Assembly (NCBI GenBank): GCA_964479435.1 | Contig: CAYZME010000103.1 | Location: 1-5,487 of the forward strand | Length of the DNA: 5,487 bases | Origin: JAAYKS01 sp964479435 | Lineage (GTDB): Bacteria; Bacillota; Clostridia; Saccharofermentanales; UBA5734 | Direction of reading: 5' to 3' | Part shown: piece after piece, positions 1 to 5,487 of the stretch | How positions within the stretch are numbered: the stretch's first letter is position 1 | Layout of the letters: the number at the start of each line of letters is the position of its first letter | Position numbers and translations under genes: made by a program | Notes under the pieces: model-generated | What the model saw: the letters and a program-made list of their open reading frames with translations, nothing else | Database searches by the model: none | What the model was told of the DNA's origin: nothing

Positions 1-288
1 GTGGTTTTGGCGCGCAATTTCCGGGTGGAGCGTGTCGGTGAACTGGATTTGGTCGCCGCGTATCGGGGGACGATCTTATTTGTCGAAGTGCGGGCCAGGC
101 AAAAGAGTCGATTTGGCAGCGGAGCGGATTCCATTACACCCGCAAAGGTCCGCAAGATTCGCATGACCGCGTCCATATATTTGGCACGCGCGCGATATAT
201 GAATCATTCGACCCGGCTTCTTGCAGCGGATGTCCTGTTGGATCAGCGAGGAGTTGTTGAGAAAATCCACTGGATACCGATGGATTAG
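1..288 (+). CDS. yraN: YraN/UPF0102 family protein, 3' part (N-terminus outside window)
   Basis: The 95 visible residues match the conserved core of the YraN/UPF0102 family, small proteins with a fold related to PD-(D/E)XK nucleases and no settled cellular role. Visible family marks are the RN-F-R segment (residues 5-8), G-E-L-D-L (13-17), F-V-E-V-R-A-R (27-33), R-F-G (37-39) and an I-T-P-x-K segment (45-49) leading into a basic helix. E14, D16 and E29 sit where the nuclease-like acidic residues fall; R31 replaces the lysine of a classical E-x-K, but arginine is also seen there in ordinary YraN proteins such as that of E. coli. Family members are usually about 115-130 residues and begin with a G-x-x-G-E-x-x-A segment that is absent here. 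The GTG at position 1 is therefore probably an internal valine, with the true start upstream. Stop is TAG at 286-288. Family call is firm; function is unknown. Confidence 0.88.
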   Translation: MVLARNFRVERVGELDLVAAYRGTILFVEVRARQKSRFGSGADSITPAKVRKIRMTASIYLARARYMNHSTRLLAADVLLDQRGVVEKIHWIPMD

Positions 289-301
289 GGGATATACTCT
301 C

Positions 302-331
302 TTGTAATCGCAAAGTAGGATGTAATATAAT
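302..331 (+). promoter_or_regulatory. Predicted sigma-A promoter for the aminotransferase gene
   Basis: The -10 box TATAAT (326-331) is a perfect consensus match. An 18-base spacer separates it from TTGTAA (302-307), which matches four of six bases of TTGACA. Transcription would begin near 338, giving a leader of about 40 bases before the ATG at 380. The gap from 289 to 379 is clearly richer in A+T than the genes beside it. I see no convincing terminator after the YraN gene, so read-through from upstream is also possible. This is a sequence-match prediction only. Confidence 0.6.
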
Positions 332-379
332 ATGTTGGATTCTGCCACCAGGTCTTGAATTATGCAAGGAGAATAGCTG

Positions 380-1675
380 ATGCTTTCATACTTCGAGCTT
401 GATGACTCGGCTTTACAGGCTGAACTAGAGCGACTGAATGAACGTTATGCCACCCATATGGGGCGGGGATACGCATTGAAAATGATGCGGGGAGTCCCTT
501 GCCCGGAGCAATTGGATCTTTCCCAGCCCCTGATGACCGTTTTGGGCCCGGACGATTATCGTTCGGAAGATGGCACCGACTGCCGCAATTATGGCGGTCT
601 GGAAGGCATTTATGAAGCGCGCCGCCTTTTTGCCGAGATCCTGGATACCCGACCGGAACAGGTCTTGGTGTTTGGCAACTCGAGTCTCAATCTGATGTAC
701 GATACCCTGATGGCGGCTTGCCTCAACTGCGTCCCGGGGGCGGTCTCCCCCTGGTCGAAATGCGAGCGACCTGCTTTTTTATGTCCGTCTCCGGGCTATG
801 ATCGGCATTTCGCGATCACGGAGCGCCTGGGCTTTGAGAACATCATGGTCCCCATGACCCCGACCGGCCCCGATATGGACATCGTGGAGCGTTTGGTAGC
901 CACGGATCCGCGCGTCAAAGGCATCTGGTGCGTGCCAGTCTATAGCAACCCCGATGGCATTGTGTATTCCGATGAAACCTGCCAGCGCTTGGCGGCGATG
1001 CCCTCGGCCACATCAGATTTCCGCATATTCTGGGATCATGCCTATGGCCAGCATCATCTTTACCCCGCCCAAAAAGCTTCCGTTCCGGATATGTTGACGT
1101 TATGCGAGAAATCCGGCCATCCGGATCGCATTTACGTATTTACTTCGACTTCTAAGATTACGTATGCGGGGGCGGGCGTGGCTTGTATGGCTTCCAGTCC
1201 GGCCAACATCGCGTTTCGTAAAAAAGAGATGTTCTACCAGACCATCGGACACGATAAGATCAACCAGCTACGCCATGTTCGCTTTTTGAAAGATTTGGCC
1301 GGCGTAGAGGCGTTGATGGAAAAGCACGCCGCGATTTTGCGTCCGAAATTTGAAGCCGTGCTCAATACCCTGGAAGCGGAGCTGGGGCCCACAGGGATCG
1401 CTCACTGGAACAACCCCAGCGGCGGTTATTTCATCAGTTTGTTCGCGCTGCCCGGGACAGCCGCGGAAAGCGTTGAAGCGGCCTGTGCCTGTGGTGTTGA
1501 GCTCACCCCTGCCGGGGCTACATATCCGGGAGGGGTCGACCCGGATGACAGCAACATCCGCATCGCGCCGACCTTTCCGCCCTTACACGAAATCCTGCCG
1601 GCGATTGAAGTGCTGTGCGTCTGTGTCCGCATAGCGGCCATCCGCAAAATTCTCCGCGATCGGGCTGTAACTTGA
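380..1675 (+). CDS. Aspartate aminotransferase, PLP-dependent, Corynebacterium-type subgroup
   Basis: Predicted cytoplasmic pyridoxal-phosphate enzyme exchanging the amino group between aspartate and 2-oxoglutarate. At 431 residues it matches, along its whole length, the aspartate aminotransferase subgroup typified by Corynebacterium glutamicum (Pfam Asp_aminotransf), sometimes annotated as a MocR-like domain although no DNA-binding part is present. Visible marks: N-Y-G-G (70-73); G-N-S-S-L-N (99-104), the cofactor phosphate/ring region; P-G-Y-D-R-H-F (about 138-144); S-N-P-D-G (189-193) with N190; W-D-H-A-Y (218-222) with D219 for the pyridine nitrogen; T-S-T-S-K-I-T with K259 as the Schiff-base lysine; and R-I-A-P (394-397), where R394 should bind the substrate carboxylate. 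All expected catalytic residues are present. One oddity is R-G-V-P-C (37-41), where family members usually have R-G-K-P. The start is supported by AAGGAG at 366-371, eight bases before the ATG. The gene appears to have its own promoter. Substrate preference for aspartate is inferred from the family. Confidence 0.9.
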   Translation: MLSYFELDDSALQAELERLNERYATHMGRGYALKMMRGVPCPEQLDLSQPLMTVLGPDDYRSEDGTDCRNYGGLEGIYEARRLFAEILDTRPEQVLVFGNSSLNLMYDTLMAACLNCVPGAVSPWSKCERPAFLCPSPGYDRHFAITERLGFENIMVPMTPTGPDMDIVERLVATDPRVKGIWCVPVYSNPDGIVYSDETCQRLAAMPSATSDFRIFWDHAYGQHHLYPAQKASVPDMLTLCEKSGHPDRIYVFTSTSKITYAGAGVACMASSPANIAFRKKEMFYQTIGHDKINQLRHVRFLKDLAGVEALMEKHAAILRPKFEAVLNTLEAELGPTGIAHWNNPSGGYFISLFALPGTAAESVEAACACGVELTPAGATYPGGVDPDDSNIRIAPTFPPLHEILPAIEVLCVCVRIAAIRKILRDRAVT

Positions 1676-1701
1676 ACCAATTCTGTTCTATAGAGTAGAA
1701 T
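1672..1701 (+). promoter_or_regulatory. Possible promoter for purB
   Basis: TTGAAC (1672-1677, overlapping the aminotransferase stop codon) and TAGAAT (1696-1701) are separated by 18 bases. They match the sigma-A boxes at four and five of six positions. Nothing better is visible between here and the purB ribosome binding site. The -10 box lies inside the right half of the 24-base palindrome at 1679-1702, so a protein bound there would block this promoter. Moderate to low certainty: matches of this quality occur by chance. Confidence 0.35.
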
Positions 1702-1702
1702 T
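1679..1702. repeat. 24-base near-palindrome, candidate operator or hairpin
   Basis: The left half AATTCTGTTCTA and right half TAGAGTAGAATT are reverse complements except at two adjacent positions per half, and as RNA those positions would form G-U pairs. The centre is between 1690 and 1691, with the core CTATAG. The lack of a loop and the A+T-rich makeup fit a dimeric repressor site better than a terminator, and no T run follows directly. It lies between the aminotransferase stop and the purB leader and overlaps a possible -10 box. It differs from the palindrome in front of the GntR gene, so the same regulator need not bind both. Confidence 0.5.
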
Positions 1703-1707
1703 CAAAT

Positions 1708-1739
1708 GAGGATCCGGCCCCGGGTCCGCGGCTCTTTTT
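1708..1739 (+). terminator. Possible intrinsic terminator or leader hairpin upstream of purB
   Basis: A G+C-rich segment is followed by TTTTT (1735-1739). Two overlapping folds are possible. In one, GGATCC (1710-1715) pairs with GGGTCC (1722-1727) around the loop GGCCCC, with one G-U pair, but ends seven bases before the T run. In the other, GAG plus CCG (1708-1710, 1714-1716) pairs with CGGCTC (1729-1734), directly against the T run, with a three-base bulge and a large loop. It would end transcription of the aminotransferase gene. If purB is transcribed from the promoter just upstream, it would instead lie at the very 5' end of the purB leader. Neither stem is strong, so the call is tentative. 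Confidence 0.4.
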
Positions 1740-1749
1740 GTGCCAAAAT

Positions 1750-1757
1750 GGGGGAGG
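1750..1757 (+). promoter_or_regulatory. Ribosome binding site that fixes the purB start
   Basis: GGGGGAGG, with core GGAGG at 1753-1757, lies five bases before the ATG at 1763. The frame is open further upstream, to an ATG at 1706, but that start has no comparable site. It would also translate through the hairpin and T run and add 19 residues unlike any adenylosuccinate lyase. Confidence 0.75.
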
Positions 1758-1762
1758 TCGCG

Positions 1763-3196
1763 ATGCAAAACCACTACAACAGCCCGTTCTCCAGCCGGTA
1801 TGCCAGTGAAGCCATGCTTTGGCTGTTTTCCTCTGATTATAAATTTCGCACGTGGAGGCGCTTGTGGGTCGCACTGGCGGAAGCCGAGCAGGCGCTGGGG
1901 TTGCCGATCACCAATGAACAAATCGCGGAAATGCGGGCCCATATAGAAGATATTGACTACAGAGAGGCCGCGGAACAAGAACAAAAAGTACGGCATGATG
2001 TGATGGCGCATGTGATCACCTACGGGAATCAATGCCCGTCGGCCCGCCCGATCATCCATCTGGGAGCGACATCCTGCTACGTGACGGATAACACAGATCT
2101 GATTGTCATGGACCAGGCGTTGCGACTGGTGCGGGAGCGCCTGGCCGCCGTCATCGCACCCTTGTCACGCTTTGCTGAACAATATAAACAGCTGCCGACC
2201 CTGGGATACACTCATTTTCAACCGGCTCAACCCGTGACGGTGGGCAAGCGCGCGACATTGTGGATCCAGGACCTGCTGTCGGATTTGGAAGAATTGGATT
2301 TTGTGATCGAACGACTTGCTTTGCTGGGCAGCAAGGGGACGACCGGTACGCAGGCAAGCTTTCTTGAGTTGTTTGACGGGGACCACGAAAAGTGTGAAGA
2401 GTTGGACCGCAGGATCGCGAGTCAATTGGGATTTGCGCAGACCTATCCCGTCACGGGTCAGACCTATTCGCGAAAAGTAGATGCGCGTGTGCTTTCCGTA
2501 CTGTCTGCCATCGCGCAAAGCGCGGCGAAATTCGGCAATGACATGCGCTTACTCCAGCATTTGAAAGAAGTAGAGGAGCCTTTTGAAACCTCTCAGATCG
2601 GCTCTTCCGCAATGGCGTACAAGCGAAATCCGATGCGGTCGGAGCGAATGGTATCTTTGGCGCGGTTTGTGACCGCGAATACCCAAAACCCGGCCATGAC
2701 CGCGTCTACTCAATGGCTGGAGCGCACACTGGATGATTCCGCGAACAAACGGCTGGCAGTCCCTGAGGCTTTTTTGGCGATCGATGCCATATTGGTTCTA
2801 TATCGCAACATCGCCAGTGGCTTGGTGGTATACCCCCGCGTGATACATCGCCATCTGATGGATGAATTGCCATTCATGGCTACAGAAAACATTCTGATGG
2901 AAGCGGTCAAGCAGGGGGGAGACCGGCAGGATTTACATGAACGGATCCGCCGACACGCTATGGAAGCCGCAAAGCGTGTCAAGCAAGACGGGTTGTCCAA
3001 TGACCTGATCGAGCGAATCGCGGACGATTCTGCTTTTGGAATGGACCGTGTCGAATTGAGCAAACTGCTGGAACCATCCCGTTATATCGGCCGTTCAGAA
3101 CAGCAAGTAGACCATTTCCTCCAGATATTTGTGGCACCCGTACTGGACCGGTTTGCCGGCGTCATCGCTTCGCCGGAAGAGCCCATAAAGGTATGA
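1763..3196 (+). CDS. purB: Adenylosuccinate lyase, animal-like long type
   Basis: PurB catalyses two beta-eliminations that release fumarate in purine synthesis: SAICAR to AICAR, and adenylosuccinate to AMP. The protein is 477 residues from this ATG and is strikingly close to human ADSL (484 residues) along its length, beginning at Y-x-S-P-x-x-S-R-Y-A-S and W-R-x-L-W. Visible active-site segments: R-H-D-V-M-A-H (77-83); T-H-F-Q-P-A-Q with H151, the equivalent of the human catalytic histidine; G-T-T-G-T-Q-A-S-F; Q-I-G-S-S-A-M-A-Y-K-R-N-P (278-290), the fumarase/lyase signature loop with the catalytic serine pair 281-282; and L-D-D-S-A-N-x-R. The C-terminal domain has P-F-M-A-T-E-N and G-R-x-x-Q-Q-V. 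The usual M-P in the signature is M-A here (A285), which still satisfies the family pattern. It should be a cytoplasmic homotetramer. No other purine gene is visible; the upstream neighbour makes aspartate, the donor for both PurB substrates. Confidence 0.96.
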   Translation: MQNHYNSPFSSRYASEAMLWLFSSDYKFRTWRRLWVALAEAEQALGLPITNEQIAEMRAHIEDIDYREAAEQEQKVRHDVMAHVITYGNQCPSARPIIHLGATSCYVTDNTDLIVMDQALRLVRERLAAVIAPLSRFAEQYKQLPTLGYTHFQPAQPVTVGKRATLWIQDLLSDLEELDFVIERLALLGSKGTTGTQASFLELFDGDHEKCEELDRRIASQLGFAQTYPVTGQTYSRKVDARVLSVLSAIAQSAAKFGNDMRLLQHLKEVEEPFETSQIGSSAMAYKRNPMRSERMVSLARFVTANTQNPAMTASTQWLERTLDDSANKRLAVPEAFLAIDAILVLYRNIASGLVVYPRVIHRHLMDELPFMATENILMEAVKQGGDRQDLHERIRRHAMEAAKRVKQDGLSNDLIERIADDSAFGMDRVELSKLLEPSRYIGRSEQQVDHFLQIFVAPVLDRFAGVIASPEEPIKV

Positions 3197-3215
3197 TATA
3201 GTATTGTCATGACAA
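3192..3215 (+). promoter_or_regulatory. Candidate autoregulated promoter/operator region of the GntR operon
   Basis: TTGTCATGACAA at 3204-3215 is a perfect 12-base palindrome in the 58-base gap between purB and the GntR gene. Its GT...AC arms resemble operators of HutC-type GntR regulators. Just upstream are two overlapping -10-like hexamers, TATGAT (3192-3197) and TATAGT (3197-3202), each five of six bases from consensus; I find no good -35 box at the right distance. If either -10 is used, the palindrome covers the transcription start, a usual place for a self-repressing regulator to bind. Palindrome: seen directly. Operator function: inferred. Confidence 0.5.
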
Positions 3216-3254
3216 ACGGGTACGCATGCCTAGATCATCAACTGGAGGCGGAAA

Positions 3255-4001
3255 GTGAGACTGGATAAACGCAGTAGTGTTCCCTTATACGCACAGCTGA
3301 AAGACCTTTTGATCGAACGGGTCGAGTCCGGTGCGTATGCGCCCGGCGCGCGGATTCCTTCGGAACTGAAACTGTGCGAGGAATTGGGACTCAGCCGTCC
3401 AACTGTGCGCCAAGCCATCTCCGAATTGGTTTCAGAAGGGACATTGACCATTGTCAAGGGGCGCGGTACTTTTGTCGCGACTGTACCAGAGAAGATTGAC
3501 ATTCGCGGCTTTTCGGCCTTTACGTTTTCTTTGTTGTCCGCGGCTCAACTTGACCCGTTTCATTTCGAAGATTACGCGATCGATCCCCAGGCGCCCGAGG
3601 TTTTGGAACGGGCTTTTGGCGGCGATGTACAAACGGGAGAACCGGGCTTTTTCCATGTGCAGTGGACCGATCAAACCCATCGACGGAACCCTTTGTTTTT
3701 ATGCCACTCCTATATCCCGGCCGCGATGTTTCCTGATTTGGCGTCCGACCTCAAAGCCCGCCGCAAAATGATCGATATAACCGCCAACAAGTACGCTTAT
3801 ATTCCGGTCAAAGCCGCGTGCAGGATCTCTGTCCGGCAAGCGGAAACCGAAGAAGCGCGTTACCTTGACATCGCACGTGGTGCGCCGGTGTTGTGTATCC
3901 AGTCACGGCTCACTTCACGCAGCGGCATGCCATGTGAATATGATATCGCCATCCTGCGGTCGGACATGTGTGACATCCTGATCGACAGCGGAAGGAGTTA
4001 A
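3255..4001 (+). CDS. GntR-family transcriptional regulator, HutC-like (wHTH + UTRA)
   Basis: DNA-binding regulator of 248 residues, the usual length for the HutC subfamily. Residues 9-74 form the GntR winged helix: P-L-Y-x-Q-L (10-15), G-x-x-x-P-G-x-R-I-P-S-E (26-37), the recognition region L-S-R-P-T-V-R-Q-A (46-54) and the wing G-R-G-T-F-V (69-74). Residues from about 90 to 242 form the effector part and resemble a UTRA domain, with the family-like sequence order E-x-x-Y-L-D-I-x-x-G-x-P-V-L near the end; the first half of that domain is poorly conserved. UTRA domains bind small metabolites, but nothing here identifies the ligand. Translation starts at GTG 3255, six bases after GGAGG (3244-3248); no better ATG exists. 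It leads a likely operon with the cysteine desulfurase and thiI and probably acts on the palindrome upstream. Whether it controls those two genes, purB or a distant target is unknown. Confidence 0.9.
   Translation: MRLDKRSSVPLYAQLKDLLIERVESGAYAPGARIPSELKLCEELGLSRPTVRQAISELVSEGTLTIVKGRGTFVATVPEKIDIRGFSAFTFSLLSAAQLDPFHFEDYAIDPQAPEVLERAFGGDVQTGEPGFFHVQWTDQTHRRNPLFLCHSYIPAAMFPDLASDLKARRKMIDITANKYAYIPVKAACRISVRQAETEEARYLDIARGAPVLCIQSRLTSRSGMPCEYDIAILRSDMCDILIDSGRS
3992..3997 (+). promoter_or_regulatory. Distant ribosome binding site for the cysteine desulfurase
   Basis: AAGGAG lies inside the last codons of the GntR gene, 16 bases before the ATG at 4014, clearly longer than the usual 5-9. The bases between are T- and C-rich and offer no other site. 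The CCCTT just before the ATG could pair with AAGG. The start itself is not in doubt because M-I-Y-F-D-N-S-A-T-T is the normal beginning of this enzyme family. Low initiation, or re-initiation by ribosomes finishing the GntR gene, is a plausible reading. Confidence 0.45.
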
Positions 4002-4013
4002 CGTTTTTCCCTT

Positions 4014-5165
4014 ATGATCTACTTTGATAACAGCGCGACGACACAGCCGTTGGAGGGAGTCATCGCTCTGGTTGGTGAGACGATGCGCGAGCATTTCGGC
4101 AACGCCTCTTCGCTGCACTCCCTCGGTCTGGATGCGGAACGCCTCATTCGATCTGCCAGATCGGCGTTGGCAAACGCGCTATCCTGCGATCCCGCGGCGA
4201 TTCTGTTTACATCCGGCGGCACGGAGTCCATCAATATGGCGCTGCGCGGCTACTTACGTGCCAACGCCCGCCGGGGGCGCCATATCATCACGTCTGCCGG
4301 GGAGCATCCTGCCGTGGGAGAAACGGTTCGCGCTTTGGCAGCCGACGGGATGGAGGCCACCGTTTTGCCGCTGGAAGCGAACGGCGGGATCGACCCTCAA
4401 CGATTGGCGGCTGCCATACGCCCCGATACAGCCTTGATTTCCCTGATTCATGTGAACAATGAAACCGGCGCGATCACAGATCCGAATCGGGTGGCGGACG
4501 TGCGCGATCGGATCAATCCGCAGACCATCATCCACATGGATTGCGTACAATCATTTGGGAAAATTCCGATCGAGGCAGTGGCCCGCCGTTGCGAGATGGC
4601 GTCATTTAGCGCCCACAAAATCCACGGTCCCAAAGGGGTTGGCGCTCTAATGATTCGCCCGGGTGTGCGGGTAGACCCGCTGCTGCTCGGGGGTGGCCAG
4701 CAGCGCGGCTTGCGTGCCGGCACGGAGAGCACCGCTTTGGTCGAAGGTTTTGCTCTGGCGGCCACAACGGCGGTTGCGCGCCGTGAACAGATGACGGCAA
4801 CGGTGACCCAGGTGCGCGATGCTTTTTTGTCCGCGATTATGGACAAAATACACCATTGCGTTCTGTCACCGGCGGACGGCTATCCCGGTATTCTATGTGT
4901 TTCTTTTCCCGATTTGCCTGCGGAGGTATGGGTTCACGCGATGGCAGCCGAAGGGATATTCATTTCGGCGGGAGCGGCTTGCTCATCGCGAAAGAGCAAA
5001 GTCAGCTCTGTTTTACGCGCGATGGGGATCGATGACCGTACGGCAGGCAGTGCGGTGCGCTTGAGCTTCAGTTTCGACAACACGGTTCAAGAAGCGGTTC
5101 ACGCCGCGCAAACTCTCCTTCGCGTCCGCCAACGATACATCAAAGGGAGTACCAGTGCGATATGA
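4014..5165 (+). CDS. Cysteine desulfurase (NifS/IscS class), thiI-linked
   Basis: PLP enzyme that removes sulfur from L-cysteine as an enzyme persulfide, releasing alanine. The 383 residues are full length for the class. Visible marks: D-N-S-A-T-T (5-10), F-G-N-x-S-S-x-H (about 28-35), T-S-G-G-T-E-S near 65-71, E-H-P (97-99) with H98 stacking on the cofactor, H-M-D-C-V-Q (174-179) with D176 and Q179, S-A-H-K (199-202) with K202 as the PLP lysine, the G-G-G-Q-Q-R-G-L-R-A-G-T-E-S loop (226-239), G-A-A-C-S-S (320-325) with C323 as the persulfide cysteine, and R349 in V-R-L-S for the substrate carboxylate. All catalytic residues are intact. It overlaps thiI, as in Bacillus subtilis, where the corresponding enzyme (NifZ) gives sulfur to ThiI for tRNA 4-thiouridine; that partner role is inferred here from position. 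It begins 12 bases after the GntR stop, in the same frame. General iron-sulfur cluster supply cannot be excluded. Confidence 0.94.
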   Translation: MIYFDNSATTQPLEGVIALVGETMREHFGNASSLHSLGLDAERLIRSARSALANALSCDPAAILFTSGGTESINMALRGYLRANARRGRHIITSAGEHPAVGETVRALAADGMEATVLPLEANGGIDPQRLAAAIRPDTALISLIHVNNETGAITDPNRVADVRDRINPQTIIHMDCVQSFGKIPIEAVARRCEMASFSAHKIHGPKGVGALMIRPGVRVDPLLLGGGQQRGLRAGTESTALVEGFALAATTAVARREQMTATVTQVRDAFLSAIMDKIHHCVLSPADGYPGILCVSFPDLPAEVWVHAMAAEGIFISAGAACSSRKSKVSSVLRAMGIDDRTAGSAVRLSFSFDNTVQEAVHAAQTLLRVRQRYIKGSTSAI

Positions 5166-5487
5166 GTCATGGAGTGAGCAAGCGGGAGATTGTCATCGCC
5201 CGCATCGGTGAGATTGCGCTAAAAGGCTTGAATAGAGGTAAATTTGAGCAGCGGCTGATTCAAAACCTCAGTCGGCGGCTCAGGACGTTGGGACCGATCG
5301 AAATTTTGCGCAGGCAATCGCGGATCTGGATCATCCCGGGCGCGGAGGACATTCAACTGGAAGATATTCTCGAGCGCGCGACAACGGTGTTTGGCGTTGT
5401 CTCCGCAAGCCCTGCCTGGGAATTTACCGGCAGAATGAATGAAATCCAGGCACTCGCATCTGATTATATGCAGTCCCTGTTGACGGG
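5162..5487 (+). CDS. thiI: tRNA sulfurtransferase ThiI, N-terminal part (runs off window)
   Basis: ThiI adenylates U8 of tRNA and transfers persulfide sulfur to make 4-thiouridine; in some bacteria it also serves thiamine thiazole synthesis. Only the first 108 complete codons are present. They show the conserved start of the ferredoxin-like N-terminal domain, I-G-E-I-A-L-K-G-L-N-R-G-K-F-E (about residues 15-29), then R-I-W-I-I (about 55-59) and V-F-G-V-V-S-A-S-P (about 80-88), where the THUMP domain begins. The ATP-binding PP-loop and any C-terminal domain lie outside, so it cannot be judged complete. The ATG (5162-5164) overlaps the desulfurase TGA (5163-5165), indicating translational coupling. 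The likely binding site AAAGGGAG (5142-5149) lies 12 bases upstream, rather far; an in-frame GTG at 5174 is a weaker alternative start. Recognition of the family and of the desulfurase pairing is firm. Confidence 0.92.
   Translation, partial: MSHGVSKREIVIARIGEIALKGLNRGKFEQRLIQNLSRRLRTLGPIEILRRQSRIWIIPGAEDIQLEDILERATTVFGVVSASPAWEFTGRMNEIQALASDYMQSLLT

Noticed and set aside
1..3. GTG at position 1 as the true start of the YraN gene
   Set aside because: The conserved N-terminal segment of the family, about 15-25 residues, is missing, so the gene almost surely begins before the window.
289..379. Riboswitch or other structured leader before the aminotransferase
   Set aside because: With the promoter at 302-331 the leader is only about 40 bases, and I find no notable inverted repeat in it.
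1706..1762. A longer purB beginning at the ATG at 1706
   Set aside because: The extra 19 residues have no counterpart in adenylosuccinate lyases, run through a hairpin and T5 run, and lack a ribosome binding site. GGGGGAGG directly precedes the ATG at 1763.
1426..2059. Overlapping minus-strand open frames across the aminotransferase-purB region
   Set aside because: They are antisense to well-supported conserved genes, and their translations show no recognisable domain; G+C-rich codon use produces such open frames.
3156..3176. CCGGCG...CGCCGG inverted repeat near the end of purB as a terminator
   Set aside because: It is inside the coding region, has a nine-base loop and is not followed by a T run, so it is probably incidental.
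4024..4437. A 137-codon + strand open frame inside the cysteine desulfurase gene
   Set aside because: It lies in another frame of a full-length enzyme with intact motifs. The translation is rich in R, P and W, as is typical of shifted frames.

Overview
This looks like a stretch of ordinary bacterial chromosome, all genes on the + strand, tightly packed, with no mobile element, CRISPR array or RNA gene that I can support. The proteins point to a Clostridia-like Firmicute of moderate GC. The grounds are an adenylosuccinate lyase of the long type that resembles animal ADSL, a cysteine desulfurase directly coupled to thiI as in many Firmicutes, strong GGAGG-type ribosome binding sites, and A+T-rich promoter-like gaps between G+C-richer genes. 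This assignment is an inference from protein recall, not from a search.

Layout. Positions 1-288 are the 3' part of a YraN/UPF0102-family gene. A 91-base gap with a good sigma-A-like promoter leads to an aspartate aminotransferase of the Corynebacterium-type subgroup (380-1675). The next gap (1676-1762) is the most structured non-coding part of the window: a 24-base near-palindrome overlapping a possible promoter, then a G+C-rich hairpin and T5 run, then the ribosome binding site of purB (1763-3196). After a 58-base gap with a perfect 12-base palindrome comes a GntR-family regulator with a UTRA-like effector domain (3255-4001). It is followed after only 12 bases, in the same frame, by a cysteine desulfurase (4014-5165). 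The desulfurase overlaps the start of thiI (5162 to the window edge) by an ATGA junction.

How the genes fit together. The aminotransferase makes (or consumes) aspartate. PurB acts on the two purine intermediates that carry an aspartate-derived succinyl group and releases fumarate, so the two neighbours are metabolically linked even though no other pur gene is visible. The last three genes look like one transcription unit: a regulator that probably represses its own promoter, then the sulfur donor/acceptor pair for tRNA 4-thiouridine (and possibly thiamine thiazole) synthesis. The coupling of a GntR/UTRA regulator to tRNA thiolation genes is the least expected part. I see no clear new system here; the unusual points are regulatory and are listed as findings.
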